Positions 36,278 to 46,613 of a stretch of 64,000 nt of DNA are shown here, piece by piece. The notes beneath the pieces are model-generated. The model was not told where the DNA came from. It did not search any database and saw nothing but the letters and a program-made list of their open reading frames with translations. How positions within the stretch are numbered: the stretch's first letter is position 1; each line of letters opens with the position of its first letter. Location of the stretch: assembly GCF_002266285.1 (NCBI RefSeq), contig NZ_NPMS01000001.1:930001-994000 (forward strand), written 5' to 3'. The stretch comes from Virgibacillus indicus. GTDB lineage: Bacteria > Bacillota > Bacilli > Bacillales > Amphibacillaceae. Position numbers and translations under genes: made by a program.

Positions 36278-37444
36278 ATGAGTTATAAATCAGATATCAT
36301 AATCGTTGGTGGTGGCGTTATTGGCTCCAGTGTTGCATATAATCTGCTGAATGATGGCTACACAGGAGAAGTTACTGTATTTGAAAAGGACAGTATCTAT
36401 GAATTTTCCTCTACCCCAAGAAGTGCCGGTGGTATCAGACAATTATTCACTACTGCCATTAATATTCAAATCAGCCGTTACAGCTTAAAAAAATATGAAA
36501 CATTTCCAAATGATATGGCCATTGACAAAGAAAAAACTGAAATTGATTTTAAACAGCGTGGATATCTCTTTTTATCCCAAAATGAAACGATTGAACAATT
36601 AAAAAAACAATGTACCTTGCAGCAGAGTTATGGTGTTCCATCTGAATTGCTGACAAAGGAAGAATTACTGTCCATCATCCCTGAATTAAATATTGACGAT
36701 CTAAATGGAGGACTCTACTGCAGTGAGGATGGCTATTTGGATCCATACTCCGTTATGCAGGGTTATGTCCGAAAGGCGAAACAGCTAGGTGCAAATTATG
36801 TGTATGAAGAGATTGATACAATATTAGAGTCTGGAGGAAACATCAGTGGTGTCAAACTCACAAATGGTGAGATCTATGAAGCTCCAATTGTTGTTAATTG
36901 TGCAGGCCCATGGGCACCTGCACTAAGTGAAAAAATGGGACTTCCTATCCCGGTCATTCCATTAAAAAGACAAATTATTCAATTTGACATAGCTGAAGAG
37001 CTGGAAAAAGATCTGCCATTAACCGTTGATCCAACTGGTGTATATTTCCGTCATGAAGGAACTTCGCTGATTGCCGGTTTCTCAGAAGCTGTTAAGCCTG
37101 GGATAGATTTTAGGTGGAAGCGTTCCTTTTTTATGGAACAACTATGGCCAATATTAGGTCATCGTATTCCAAACTTTGAACGCGCAAAAATTGTCAGCGG
37201 CTGGGCTGGAATGTACAGTCATAACACAGTAGATCAAAACGCAATTATTGGAGATCATCCAGAAGTTCAAGGTTACTATCTGGCTTGTGGTTTCAGCGGA
37301 CATGGTATGCAGCAGGCCCCTGCTGTCGGAAAAGGATTATCCGAATTAATCCGTATCGGAAAGTACGAAACACTGGACTTATCTCCACTTAGATTTGAAA
37401 GATTTGAGAGGAAAGAAATACTCGTTGAAGGTGCTATTGTATAG
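36278..37444 (+). CDS. FAD-dependent amino-acid oxidase/dehydrogenase (DAO family)
   Basis: Flavoenzyme of the D-amino-acid oxidase / sarcosine oxidase beta superfamily, 388 residues, likely oxidising a secondary or D-amino acid. The N-terminal FAD-binding motif is IIIVGGGVIGSSVAYNLL (7-24), with the RSAGGIRQ segment near 50-57. The C-terminal GHGMQQAPAVGKGLSE near 345-360 is the second FAD contact. ATG at 36278 behind AAGGAGATG. First gene of a three-gene operon with an ornithine-cyclodeaminase-family reductase and an SSS symporter. From that context, oxidation of D-proline, hydroxyproline or a similar cyclic amino acid is inferred. Confidence 0.88.
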   Translation: MSYKSDIIIVGGGVIGSSVAYNLLNDGYTGEVTVFEKDSIYEFSSTPRSAGGIRQLFTTAINIQISRYSLKKYETFPNDMAIDKEKTEIDFKQRGYLFLSQNETIEQLKKQCTLQQSYGVPSELLTKEELLSIIPELNIDDLNGGLYCSEDGYLDPYSVMQGYVRKAKQLGANYVYEEIDTILESGGNISGVKLTNGEIYEAPIVVNCAGPWAPALSEKMGLPIPVIPLKRQIIQFDIAEELEKDLPLTVDPTGVYFRHEGTSLIAGFSEAVKPGIDFRWKRSFFMEQLWPILGHRIPNFERAKIVSGWAGMYSHNTVDQNAIIGDHPEVQGYYLACGFSGHGMQQAPAVGKGLSELIRIGKYETLDLSPLRFERFERKEILVEGAIV

Positions 37445-37490
37445 CACCGAACAATGCCGTTTACTAAATATAAAACTGGAGTTGATTCAT

Positions 37491-38447
37491 TTGTTATTTT
37501 TAAACGAACAGGATATCAGAAAGGCTGTCTCAATGAAAGATATGATAGATTCGATAGATAAAGCCTATGAATTATATGAATCCAAGCAATTTCAAATGCC
37601 AACACGTATGCAGGTTGCTAAGGATTCAAATACATTAATTGTTATGCCTTGTATAACAAAAGAAGCTATCGGTACAAAATTGGTGACTTCTTTCCCGGAA
37701 AATACTGAACTCCCGACACTCCATGGCCTGGTTGTTCTTAACAGTAGTGAAACTGGTGAAATAAAAGCAATTCTGGATGGCTCGTTTATCACCGGATTCC
37801 GAACCGGTGCCATCGGTGGTTCGGCTATTCGTCATTTGGCTAAATCGGACGCTTCTAAACTGGCAGTAATTGGAACAGGTGTACAGGGATTATATCAGAC
37901 GCTGGCGGCGTGTACAGAACGCACCATAACTGACATCTTTTTATATAACAGAACCTATGAAAAAATTTCAGGATTTAAACAGGAATTGGAAAAATGGATT
38001 GGTGATTCTATCAGGATACACACCATGAAAACGGTAGAATCCGCTATCCAGGATGCTGAAATTGTTATTACAGCTACAACCTCTTTCACTCCGGTTCTGC
38101 CGGATGAACCAAAGCTGCTAAGCAATAAATTATTTGTAGGAATTGGTTCATTCCAGCCTGCCATGCGGGAATTCCCCGAGGCACTTTATGCACAATCTGA
38201 TCATATTTACGTGGACTCTGAAGATGCTATCAAAGAATCTGGAGATCTGGCTATACCACTTGAAAATAAGTGGATTACCAGGAATACTATACAAACCATG
38301 TCATCATACCTCAAAAGTGAGCAAAATACTATTCATGATAAAAGCATTATTTTTAAATCAACTGGAATGGCATTATTCGATGTAGTTGCAGCTGATTTAA
38401 TTTATGAAAATGCAGTTCAAAAGGGGGTCGGAAAAAAGTTAATCTAA
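37491..38447 (+). CDS. Ornithine cyclodeaminase / mu-crystallin family protein
   Basis: NAD(P)-dependent enzyme of the OCD/CRYM family, 318 residues. Members deaminate ornithine to proline, dehydrogenate alanine, or reduce cyclic ketimines such as pyrroline-2-carboxylate. The Rossmann motif AVIGTGVQGLYQ is near 125-136, and the N-terminal substrate-binding half has PTRMQVAK near residue 38. The frame overlaps the previous gene if started at 37395; TTG at 37491 is preferred because CTGGAGTTG precedes it and the protein then starts like other members (MLFLNEQDIRKAV). Next to an amino-acid oxidase, a ketimine reductase acting on its product is the most economical idea. Confidence 0.87.
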   Translation: MLFLNEQDIRKAVSMKDMIDSIDKAYELYESKQFQMPTRMQVAKDSNTLIVMPCITKEAIGTKLVTSFPENTELPTLHGLVVLNSSETGEIKAILDGSFITGFRTGAIGGSAIRHLAKSDASKLAVIGTGVQGLYQTLAACTERTITDIFLYNRTYEKISGFKQELEKWIGDSIRIHTMKTVESAIQDAEIVITATTSFTPVLPDEPKLLSNKLFVGIGSFQPAMREFPEALYAQSDHIYVDSEDAIKESGDLAIPLENKWITRNTIQTMSSYLKSEQNTIHDKSIIFKSTGMALFDVVAADLIYENAVQKGVGKKLI

Positions 38448-38491
38448 ACGTTTTCATTGTTGAAAGCGATTACAGAAAATGGAGGTAAACT

Positions 38492-39952
38492 ATGAATATT
38501 ATTGTTGTAGAATTCATTATTTACTGTATTATTATTGTTCTCGTCGGGAGTTACTTTAGCAAATCAAGTAAAACACAGTCTGATTACTTATTGGGCGGGA
38601 AAAAACTGCCGGGATGGGCACTAGCCTTTTCTGAACGGGCTACCGGGGAATCCGCCTGGCTGCTCCTCGGTTATACCGGCTTTGTTTTTATGACAGGTCT
38701 ATCCGGAATTTGGGTAGCGGTGGGAATTGGTCTTGGTATTATTTTTTCCTGGGTATTCCTGGCAAAGGTTTTCATGAGAGAACAGCAAAAGTATAATGTA
38801 TTAACACTGCCGGATTACTTAGCTGTCCGCTTTGGACAAAAAGCGAAACTTATCAGATGGCTCACAAGTTTACTGATTGCCGGATTTTTAATGTTTTACG
38901 TCGGAGCACAAATGGCTGGGGCAGGAAAAATGCTGTTTACAACTTTTGAAATGCCACCAGCAATAGGGATGATTCTGGCAACAGTCGTTATTATCCTGAC
39001 CGCATTTGCAGGAGGCTTTATTTCAGTAGTCTGGACAGATATGCTCCAAAGTATCATGATGGTCATTACCTTAGTAGCATTGCCAATTGTTGCTTTGGTT
39101 TATATTAATACAAACGATCTGTCCATAACTCAATCTCTGGCAACTGCGGGTGATTCATTTGATGGCTGGTTTGGGGGATTAACAGGATTTGCATTAGGTA
39201 TTCTTTTCTTTAATAATTTCGCATGGTTCTTCGGTTTTCTTGGCGGTCAACCTCAGCTCAGCTCCCGCTTTATGGCATTAAAAAATGACAAGCATGCGAA
39301 TCAGGGTACAATCGTAGCAATTATCTGGACTTTTCTGGCATATGGCGGAGCATTTCTAATTGGTATTACCGCAATTGCAATATATGATCAAGGTTCATTT
39401 GCTGATGTTGAAATCATTTTACCAACAATGATTTTGCAGTTGATGCCACCATGGATTGCAGGTATCTTACTTGCTGGGGTACTGGCAGCGATAATAACAA
39501 CTGCAAATTCACAGCTGCTTGTTGTAACAAGTTCTGTCAGTGAGGATATTATTCATAAAGCATTAGGAGTAGAACTTACTGAAAAACAGCTAGTCTGGCT
39601 TTCCCGTTTTTCCGTATTGTTTTTTGGGCTTGTTGGAATGGGTATCGCCCTTGTTTCTGAATCACTATTGTATTTAATCGTAAGCTGGGCATGGGCTGGT
39701 GTTGGCTGTACCCTTTCTCCTGCGATATTAATGACATTTTTCTGGAAACGCTATTCCAGTGCAGGTGTAGTAGCAACCGTCTTAGCCGGATTAATTTCAA
39801 CAATTATATGGATCAGTACACCATTAGAGGAAATGATGACTTCTCGTTTTACAACATTCTTTATTGCAGCATTCTTCGGTATTGTATTCAGTCTATTAAT
39901 GCCGGATAAAAAAGAAAATGTAATGACAGATACAAAAGAAGGAGCTCTGTAA
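38492..39952 (+). CDS. putP: Sodium:solute symporter, PutP-type
   Basis: SSS-family Na+ symporter, most similar in pattern to sodium/proline symporters, 486 residues and about 13 membrane segments. Visible motifs: SERATGESAWLLLGYTG (about 46-62, containing Na+ site residues), and AGGFISVVWTDMLQS (about 174-188) typical of PutP. The TANSQLLVVTSSVSEDI region near 336 includes the second Na+ site. ATG behind GGAGGTAAAC. Last gene of the operon after oxidase and OCD-family genes, so it probably imports their substrate, proline or a related compound. Confidence 0.9.
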   Translation: MNIIVVEFIIYCIIIVLVGSYFSKSSKTQSDYLLGGKKLPGWALAFSERATGESAWLLLGYTGFVFMTGLSGIWVAVGIGLGIIFSWVFLAKVFMREQQKYNVLTLPDYLAVRFGQKAKLIRWLTSLLIAGFLMFYVGAQMAGAGKMLFTTFEMPPAIGMILATVVIILTAFAGGFISVVWTDMLQSIMMVITLVALPIVALVYINTNDLSITQSLATAGDSFDGWFGGLTGFALGILFFNNFAWFFGFLGGQPQLSSRFMALKNDKHANQGTIVAIIWTFLAYGGAFLIGITAIAIYDQGSFADVEIILPTMILQLMPPWIAGILLAGVLAAIITTANSQLLVVTSSVSEDIIHKALGVELTEKQLVWLSRFSVLFFGLVGMGIALVSESLLYLIVSWAWAGVGCTLSPAILMTFFWKRYSSAGVVATVLAGLISTIIWISTPLEEMMTSRFTTFFIAAFFGIVFSLLMPDKKENVMTDTKEGAL

Positions 39953-39964
39953 ATTATTGCAGTC

Positions 39965-40006
39965 AAAAAAGCCTGTTCTTAAAAATAATTAGGAACAGGC
40001 TTTTCT
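39965..40006. terminator. Bidirectional terminator between putP and the GGDEF-EAL gene
   Basis: AAAAGCCTGTTC and GAACAGGCTTTT pair around a 14-base AT loop. T-runs are present on both strands. Confidence 0.88.
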
Positions 40007-40025
40007 CAATTAAAAATTAACAACA

Positions 40026-41984
40026 CTATACAGTTTCAAGCAGACTGGATAATTGTTCTGGGGGTAATGGTTTACTAAAATAAAAACCTTGCATTTCATC
40101 ACATTTTTCATTTTCCAAAAATGTTAACTGTTCGTTCGTTTCTACCCCTTCAGCTATTACTTTCATATTTAAAGAATGGGACATTTGAATAATGGATTTT
40201 ACAATAGCCTGATTATGCCTTTGTGTTCCATCCATAAACGTTTTATCAATTTTTAATTTTGTTATTGGAAATAGACTCAAATATTTTAATGAAGAGTAGC
40301 CTGTTCCAAAATCATCAATGGAAACTAGTACACCCAGTTTTCGCAGCTGCTGCATCGTGGATGTAATATATTTTTCATTTGTCATGGATATGCTTTCGGT
40401 TATTTCCAGCTCCAAGTACTTAGAAGCTAAACCCGTTTCTGTTAATATCGTCTCAATCTTTTCAACCAAGCCCTCTTGATGAAACTGTTTGGCAGATAAA
40501 TTCACGCTCACGATAATTGGTTTATATCCCTGCTCCTGCCATGCTTTATTTTGTTTGCATGCCTCTCTCATTACCCAATCACCAATCTCAAGTATGAAGC
40601 CGTTTTTCTCAGCGAGTGAAATAAAGTCAAGTGGAGGAATATAACCTCTTTCAGGATGATTCCAGCGCAACAAAGCTTCCATGCCAGCGACTTTTCCAGT
40701 ACGCAAGTCCTTTTGCGGCTGGTAGTGTAATTCGAACTGATTTCTGCTTAGAGCCTGCCGTAATTCCGCATCCATGCTAAACATTGTTTTTAATTTTTCC
40801 GAGATGGATGATTCGAACACCTTGTAATTATTATGATTCTTTTCTTTTATTAGATACATAGCGGAATCAGCATGTTTTAAAAGATCTTGCGGTGTGGTTC
40901 CATTTTCTGGAAACACACTGATGCCAATACTGACAGAAACGAATATTTCATAGCCGTCAATATCAATCGGTTTTTCAAATTCTGCAATCAGACTTTCTGC
41001 CAGAGATGCAGCGGCTTCATTATCAGGTACATTCCGCTGAAGGATTAAAAATTCATCCCCATCCAATCTGGCAATAAACGTGTCTGTTTCTAAAAACGTT
41101 TTTAAACGCCTTCCGCAAGCTCTCAGGAGATTATCCCCAAAATCATAGCCTAACGTATCATTTATCTCCCTGAAATAATCTATATCCATAAAGTACACCG
41201 CTAATGATTCATTATTATCACTTGCCTTGTTTATTGCATTTTTAAGTACCTTTAAAAAAAAGTTCCGGTTTGGCAAATCCGTTAATTCATCATAATAGGC
41301 CATATATTCGATTTTCTTTTCATTTGTTATTCTTTCGGTAATATCATTTATCACTGCCATTCTTACAATAGTCCCCTGATTATTATATGGATGCTGCATT
41401 ATCTCGAAGTTTATAGAATGTCCATCCTTTTGAAGACCGTTCAATTCATAAAACTTCTCCGGGTTGGTGTGGACTTCCTCAATAAGAAGTTCATTGCTTT
41501 TACTGTCAATTAAATTAGAAAATGTCTGCTGCTTCATTTCTGTATGTGTGTAACCAAACAGGCTCGCAAATGAAGGATCACAATCAATTATTCCTTTTTC
41601 ATTATAGATAACTATTCCATCAACACTGCTGTCAATAAGGTGGTTAACATAATTTTTTATCTCCGAGGTCTTATCGTCCAGACTAAGTTTGTTCATTATT
41701 AAGCAATAAACATCCTCCGTTGCTGAAATACATTTTACTTCTATTAGATAATCGTTTCTGTCTTTAAGCTCCAATAGCAAATGTGACTCATCCGATTCCA
41801 TTAACAATTCAAAATTAAAGTAATCATAAATGGATTCCTGGCTGGGACCATTCTTATTAAGTAAAGAAAATGCAGACTGATTTCCATCCAGTATTTCTCC
41901 ATCTGCACGAACAAAAAGAATGGCTTCTTTCAGATTGGATAATATCTTTTGCAGGAAAGGTAAATCTATTTTCTCGTTAGACAT
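40026..41984 (-). CDS. PAS-GGDEF-EAL cyclic-di-GMP signalling protein
   Basis: Cytosolic signalling protein of 652 residues. One or two PAS-like domains occupy the first 210 residues (IYNEKGIIDCDPSFASLFGY). A GGDEF domain follows (about 215-385) whose motif reads DGDEF, with the first Gly replaced and no RxxD inhibitory site upstream. An EAL domain (about 395-645) follows with intact EALLRW, NLSAKQF, ELEITES, DDFGTGYSSL and AEGVET elements. Net phosphodiesterase activity is therefore more likely than cyclase activity. ATG at 41984 behind GGGGAGAAAG. It lies 30 bases downstream of the potassium channel gene, probably in the same transcript. No membrane segment. Confidence 0.9.
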   Translation of the reverse strand: MSNEKIDLPFLQKILSNLKEAILFVRADGEILDGNQSAFSLLNKNGPSQESIYDYFNFELLMESDESHLLLELKDRNDYLIEVKCISATEDVYCLIMNKLSLDDKTSEIKNYVNHLIDSSVDGIVIYNEKGIIDCDPSFASLFGYTHTEMKQQTFSNLIDSKSNELLIEEVHTNPEKFYELNGLQKDGHSINFEIMQHPYNNQGTIVRMAVINDITERITNEKKIEYMAYYDELTDLPNRNFFLKVLKNAINKASDNNESLAVYFMDIDYFREINDTLGYDFGDNLLRACGRRLKTFLETDTFIARLDGDEFLILQRNVPDNEAAASLAESLIAEFEKPIDIDGYEIFVSVSIGISVFPENGTTPQDLLKHADSAMYLIKEKNHNNYKVFESSISEKLKTMFSMDAELRQALSRNQFELHYQPQKDLRTGKVAGMEALLRWNHPERGYIPPLDFISLAEKNGFILEIGDWVMREACKQNKAWQEQGYKPIIVSVNLSAKQFHQEGLVEKIETILTETGLASKYLELEITESISMTNEKYITSTMQQLRKLGVLVSIDDFGTGYSSLKYLSLFPITKLKIDKTFMDGTQRHNQAIVKSIIQMSHSLNMKVIAEGVETNEQLTFLENEKCDEMQGFYFSKPLPPEQLSSLLETV

Positions 41985-42014
41985 GGTCTTTCTCCCCTTG
42001 TTCATTCATTGAAA

Positions 42015-43379
42015 TTACCCAATTATTATTTTTTCTTTTGGGTAATGATAATTTCCGCTATTCTTTTTATTTTTAAAAATGAATAGGAATGTAATTATTC
42101 CCACCCTGCCAATAAACATCAGGAACATCAAGATTATTTTGCTAACAGTTGTTAATTCACTGGTTATTCCAAGGGATAAACCTACTGTACCGAAGGCAGA
42201 TGTAACTTCAAACAAAATCTGTGTCAGCGAAAATGGCTCCAGAATGGAAATTGCTATTATGGAACTAAACACTAATATAATAGCCATGAGTGTTACTGTA
42301 ACTGCCTTAAATAGATCCTCTTCATATACCTCCCGATTAAATATACGAATGCTTCCTGCTCCGCGTGCATATGTAATAATGAAAATTACTACCAGTGCAA
42401 AGGTTGTTGTACGAATGCCACCACCGGCACTGCTTGGAGATGCTCCAATAAACATTAACATAGACATAAATAAGTGGTTCTGCTCCGTCAGCTGGCTGAC
42501 ATCCATCGTTGAAAGTCCTCCGCTTCTCGTAGTAACTGACTGAAACAGGGAATAAAAAATAGCTTCATGCCAGGATTTACCGGCAAAGAAATTTCCAAAG
42601 TCAAGCAGGTAGATAAATAATGCACCTGCAATAATTAAAATAAAGAAAGTGACTGTTGTCAGTTTTGTAAATAAAGTGAAACGCATCATCCTGCGCTTCT
42701 CGTATTTTGCAAATATGTATTCCTTGACTTCGATTAATACCGGAAAACCAATTGCACCAAAGATAATCAGCAGCATATTTATAAATTGCACAAAATAATC
42801 ATCTTTAAATGGAACCAGGGACTGTCCGGTTATATCAAACCCACCATTAGAAACTGCACTGATTGTACCAAAAAAACCATGTAAGTAAGCTTCTTTTGCA
42901 GTGGGAAAGTATTGAAGAAAGTAAGTTCCTAAAATAATGAATCCCAATAATTCAATTACCAATAAAACATAAACAATTTGCTTTATTAGCCGAACCATGC
43001 CTTCAAAACTGGTTTGATTTTGGTCAGTCATGATTAAACGGCGCTCTTTAAGGCCAATTTTTTTACCCAGCAAGAGCCAGATAAATGTACCAATGGACAT
43101 CACGCCAACCGCACCCAGCTGCAGGATGCATGCAAGCAAAATAATCCCTGCAGTGCTCAGCGTATCTGAAATTGCTATCGTGCTTAATCCAGTTACACTC
43201 AGTGCACTGACAGCTGTAAAAAGAATGTCTATAAATGCAATGTCCACACCTTCCTGATATGCAATAGGCAAAGACATTATTGCAGTTGAAAAAAGAACAG
43301 CGATAAAGTAAAAGAAAAGTAAAACCTGTACAGGCGAAAGTTTATGCATCCAGCGAAAAAAGGAATTCTGGTAGTTCAT
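42015..43379 (-). CDS. TrkH/KtrB-family potassium uptake channel subunit
   Basis: Ion-conducting subunit of a Ktr-type K+ uptake system, 454 residues, with four repeated M1-P-M2 units. Selectivity-filter-like loops are visible: SALSVTGLS (first repeat), SAVSNGGFD (second), SVTTRSGGLST (third) and SAFGTVGLS (fourth). An intramembrane gate glycine/serine-rich stretch ASPSSAGGGIRTTT precedes the fourth unit. ATG at 43379 follows TAGGAGAAATCATA. Not adjacent to a KtrA/KtrC gene, but ktrC lies at 15669-16334; a KtrC/KtrD pair encoded apart is the arrangement in B. subtilis, so KtrD is the probable identity. Confidence 0.9.
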   Translation of the reverse strand: MNYQNSFFRWMHKLSPVQVLLFFYFIAVLFSTAIMSLPIAYQEGVDIAFIDILFTAVSALSVTGLSTIAISDTLSTAGIILLACILQLGAVGVMSIGTFIWLLLGKKIGLKERRLIMTDQNQTSFEGMVRLIKQIVYVLLVIELLGFIILGTYFLQYFPTAKEAYLHGFFGTISAVSNGGFDITGQSLVPFKDDYFVQFINMLLIIFGAIGFPVLIEVKEYIFAKYEKRRMMRFTLFTKLTTVTFFILIIAGALFIYLLDFGNFFAGKSWHEAIFYSLFQSVTTRSGGLSTMDVSQLTEQNHLFMSMLMFIGASPSSAGGGIRTTTFALVVIFIITYARGAGSIRIFNREVYEEDLFKAVTVTLMAIILVFSSIIAISILEPFSLTQILFEVTSAFGTVGLSLGITSELTTVSKIILMFLMFIGRVGIITFLFIFKNKKNSGNYHYPKEKIIIG

Positions 43380-43497
43380 TATGATTTCTCCTAACAATTA
43401 CAACTATAATATCAATATCATTTTAAAAAACGTAACATTATTATAGCAGTCACCCGTACAAATTGCTTGTATTATTTTAAGAATAGTTCAGCCTCTC

Positions 43498-43908
43498 CTA
43501 CATTACCTCTTTTACCTTCTTTAACAGTTCTTCTCCCTGGTAGCCTTCCTCAATTAATGCGGTCAGCTTTTCTTCAATTTTATGTTTCTGCTGATCCACA
43601 ATTGTACCCATGAATAAAACATTCACATGTGCACCAATCTCATTGACTCCAATAATGGAGGTAATAAATGTAGCAGGTTCATTAGATTCCTTTGTTATTT
43701 TCACCTGTACCATGATTTCTTTATCTTCACTTTCAAGCTTTTTGAAAAATTCCAGATGGGAATGATCCATATAAGCTTCCAGTATCCAGCGATTTTGCTC
43801 ATCTTCACGATTGATGATCAGGCCATCCTTTAAAGGAATATTTGTTTGAAGTATATCATCACTTATATGGTCGATGATTTCCAGTTTCTTCAGCTTAAAG
43901 GTTTTCAT
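43498..43908 (-). CDS. ywpF: YwpF family protein
   Basis: Conserved small cytosolic protein of Bacillaceae, 136 residues as in B. subtilis YwpF, function unknown. Shared pattern: MKTFKLKKLEI at the start, IPLKDGLIINRED, WILEAYMDHSHLEFF and VNVLFMGTIVDQQ. ATG behind AGGTGAATC. It begins 12 bases after moaA ends, so it is likely transcribed with moeA-moaA, though no functional link to molybdenum cofactor is known. Confidence 0.85.
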   Translation of the reverse strand: MKTFKLKKLEIIDHISDDILQTNIPLKDGLIINREDEQNRWILEAYMDHSHLEFFKKLESEDKEIMVQVKITKESNEPATFITSIIGVNEIGAHVNVLFMGTIVDQQKHKIEEKLTALIEEGYQGEELLKKVKEVM

Positions 43909-43920
43909 AGATTCACCTCA

Positions 43921-44943
43921 CTATCCACCGATATAGGACATTTCTATTTTCTTCCGATTCTTCCCCTGATGCTCAGCTCTTTCCTCTGAATATCGATCTT
44001 TTCTTCTTCCCCACAAGGAGGTCAGTTCCTCTGTCAGATCTTCATCAGATAATCCTTTTCTTAACTTTTCCTTGATATCAAACCCGCTTGAGGCAAATAG
44101 ACATGTATAAAGCTTTCCATCAGCAGATAGCCTTAATCTTGTACACGTGCCGCAGAAGGAATCTGTTACAGAGGAGATTACACCAATTTCCCCACCACCA
44201 TCCTTATAGCGATATCTTGAAGCAACTTCTCCATAATAATTCTCTTCAGCAGGTTCAATAGGCATTTCTGAATTTATATCTTCAATGATCTGCTTTTTGG
44301 AAACTACATTTTTAAAATCCCAGCCATTATGATTTCCCACATCCATAAATTCAATATAGCGGAGGATAATATCCTTCCCTTTAAAATAACGAGCCATCGG
44401 GAGAATCTGGCTTTCATTCATGCCTTTTTTGACAACCATATTTATTTTTACCTGCAGCCCGGCCTTTTGTGCTGCTTCTATACCTTTTAATACCGGAAGT
44501 GTAACGACACCTCTGCCATTAATCTGTTTAAAGACTTCATCCTCAATCGCGTCCAAACTGATATTCACACGTTTTAATCCAGCATCCTTCAGTTTCTGGG
44601 CTCTTTTCGGCAATAATATCGCATTTGTTGTTAAAGCAATATCCTTAATTCCCGGAATTTCGGTAAATTTAGCAATTAATTGATCAAGGTCCTTTCTCAT
44701 TAACGGCTCTCCACCCGTGATTCTTATTTTCTCGACACCCAGTTCTGCAAATGTCTCAGCTAATCGTACAATTTCCTCGAAGCTTAATAGCTGTTCCTCC
44801 GGTAAAAATGCATAATCGTCTCCAAAAATTTCTTTAGGCATGCAATACGTGCAGCGTAAATTGCATTTATCTATAACAGAAATCCGCAAGTCCTTTAGTG
44901 ATCTTCCGAAATGATCTTTAATTGGTGTAATTTCCTTTTCCAT
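43921..44943 (-). CDS. moaA: GTP 3',8-cyclase MoaA (molybdenum cofactor synthesis)
   Basis: Radical-SAM enzyme for the first step of molybdopterin synthesis, converting GTP to 3',8-cyclo-GTP. The 340 residues carry the SAM cluster motif CNLRCTYC (Cys27, Cys31, Cys34), the GGEP motif ([10 protein letters not shown]) and the C-terminal second [4Fe-4S] cluster ([21 protein letters not shown]). The very C-terminal GG (YIGG) needed for activity is present. ATG at 44943 is eight bases after AGGAG. Together with moeA it serves the formate dehydrogenase at 56.8-59.7 kb. Confidence 0.96.
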   Translation of the reverse strand: MEKEITPIKDHFGRSLKDLRISVIDKCNLRCTYCMPKEIFGDDYAFLPEEQLLSFEEIVRLAETFAELGVEKIRITGGEPLMRKDLDQLIAKFTEIPGIKDIALTTNAILLPKRAQKLKDAGLKRVNISLDAIEDEVFKQINGRGVVTLPVLKGIEAAQKAGLQVKINMVVKKGMNESQILPMARYFKGKDIILRYIEFMDVGNHNGWDFKNVVSKKQIIEDINSEMPIEPAEENYYGEVASRYRYKDGGGEIGVISSVTDSFCGTCTRLRLSADGKLYTCLFASSGFDIKEKLRKGLSDEDLTEELTSLWGRRKDRYSEERAEHQGKNRKKIEMSYIGG

Positions 44944-44962
44944 TCCAGTCACTCCTCTCTTT

Positions 44963-46228
44963 TTAGGAAAAATCCTTCTGCCCTTCCATATCTTCTAATA
45001 ATAATGCTTCTACCTCATCCCCAGGATTAAATCCTCTTGTTCCTCCGGGAAGCACCATAAAACAAGTAGATTGTGCCAATGATGACACTACATTTGATTT
45101 ATCTATTCCTGCCAGATGAATCTTAACTGATGCACTCTCATAAGTTATGTAGCTGCGCACAAATCTTGTAAACGGGTTCGGTTTTGGAAATTCATCAGCT
45201 AAAATAGCATTAATTCGTTTTAAATATGGTTTATTATTAAATAAAGCATGCTGGATTACCGGTCTCACAAAAAGCTCAAATCCGACATAGCAGGCTGATG
45301 GATTGCCAGAAAGACCAAATAATAGTTGATTGCCTTTAACAGCCGCAGTTGTCACACTTCCTGGACGCATGGCAATTTTATTAAAAAGAACCTCCGCTCC
45401 CAGTTTTTCATAAATGTCGGGCATCAAATCAAAGTCACCAACTGATACCCCACCGGTTGTTATTAAAATATCCACCTCATCAAGTGCATCTTTTACAGCT
45501 AGATAGCTTGATTCAAATTCATCGGCCAGTTTTCCGTAATATCTGCAGATTCCTCCTGCTCTGCTGATTTGCGAGGCAATCATCGGAGCATTGGAATTTC
45601 GAATCTTCCCGGGTTGCAGTTCTTCATCAACTTCCAAAAGCTCTGTACCTGTAGCAATAACCCCAATCACTGGTTTTTTGGCAACTTCTATTTCATGATA
45701 GCCAAATGTAGCCAATAAAGCCTTTACACCAGGATTAATTAGTGTACCTTCTTCAATCAGCACTTCACCCTTTAATACTTCCGTTCCTTCCCCTATGATA
45801 TTTTGATCTTTGCTCATTCTTCGTTTTATGGAGAAAAAAGACTGATTGTTTTTCTCATATGCATTACAAATCTCAAACATTGCAACACAATCAGCACCTG
45901 CAGGGATTTGGGCTCCAGTCATTATTCTTGTTGCCTGCCCATTTTTTAATTCCTTCTGGGGTACCTGGCCTGCACCAATATGTTCAATAACCTCAAATTC
46001 CACTGGATTATCACGTGATGCTTCTGCTGTATCCACAGACCTTAAGGCAAATCCATCATAAGGAGACTTATCAAATGAAGGAATATTATGCTTAGCAATA
46101 ATTGGCTCAGCTAATCGTCTATAATCACTTTCATTTATGGATATCTTTTCTGTTTGACCTTTCAAACGATAGTTCATAACTTTTTCTACCGCTTCGTTTA
46201 CCGGAATCGGCTTTCGTCTTTCAACCAT
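44963..46228 (-). CDS. moeA: Molybdopterin molybdenumtransferase MoeA
   Basis: Inserts molybdate into adenylylated molybdopterin to give the mature cofactor. The 421 residues contain the MoeA N-terminal domains with SPYDGFALR (about 58-66) and [21 protein letters not shown] (in part). The MoCF-binding domain has [11 protein letters not shown] near residue 250 and [16 protein letters not shown] near 310. The C-terminal barrel ends normally. ATG behind AAAGGACC. Upstream gene of a moeA-moaA-ywpF operon. Other mo genes (moaC, mobA, moaE) are not in this window. Confidence 0.95.
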   Translation of the reverse strand: MVERRKPIPVNEAVEKVMNYRLKGQTEKISINESDYRRLAEPIIAKHNIPSFDKSPYDGFALRSVDTAEASRDNPVEFEVIEHIGAGQVPQKELKNGQATRIMTGAQIPAGADCVAMFEICNAYEKNNQSFFSIKRRMSKDQNIIGEGTEVLKGEVLIEEGTLINPGVKALLATFGYHEIEVAKKPVIGVIATGTELLEVDEELQPGKIRNSNAPMIASQISRAGGICRYYGKLADEFESSYLAVKDALDEVDILITTGGVSVGDFDLMPDIYEKLGAEVLFNKIAMRPGSVTTAAVKGNQLLFGLSGNPSACYVGFELFVRPVIQHALFNNKPYLKRINAILADEFPKPNPFTRFVRSYITYESASVKIHLAGIDKSNVVSSLAQSTCFMVLPGGTRGFNPGDEVEALLLEDMEGQKDFS

Positions 46229-46418
46229 CTATTACCAGGTCCTTTCTTTTACTATAGCTTTTTTATAGTCTGATTACATAAAGTGTAACAAAAAAAACTG
46301 ATAATTGATATTCTTTGGAAGTCATAAAGAGGGAAACGTTTGAATCCTTACATAATGGGTAATTATTTACTAAGAATGAATAAATCTACTCGTTCTAAAA
46401 ACGATGTGAGGTGTTAGT

Positions 46419-46565
46419 ATGGACGATCATAAAGAAATTGAACGCAAGGAAAAAAAATCTGATTCAAGTAAAGTTGGAGTTGCTGTAATTAAATATGTAA
46501 CATATCTAATTATATTTTTTGGGATTTTATGGTTTTTGATTAATTATGTATTTCCGATGTTTTAA
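46419..46565 (+). CDS. 48-residue single-pass membrane protein
   Basis: Small ORF with a charged N-terminal half (MDDHKEIERKEKKSDSSK) and one C-terminal membrane helix (VTYLIIFFGILWFLINYVF). The start ATG is preceded by GTGAGGTGTTAGT. The ratio of charged tail to helix and the good ribosome site favour a real gene. Another small membrane-protein gene starts 48 bases downstream in the same direction, so the two may form a pair. Function unknown. Confidence 0.65.
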   Translation: MDDHKEIERKEKKSDSSKVGVAVIKYVTYLIIFFGILWFLINYVFPMF

Positions 46566-46613
46566 TGAAGGAAAATAAGCAGTACAAAATCTGCTTTATT
46601 AGGAGCGTTCTAA

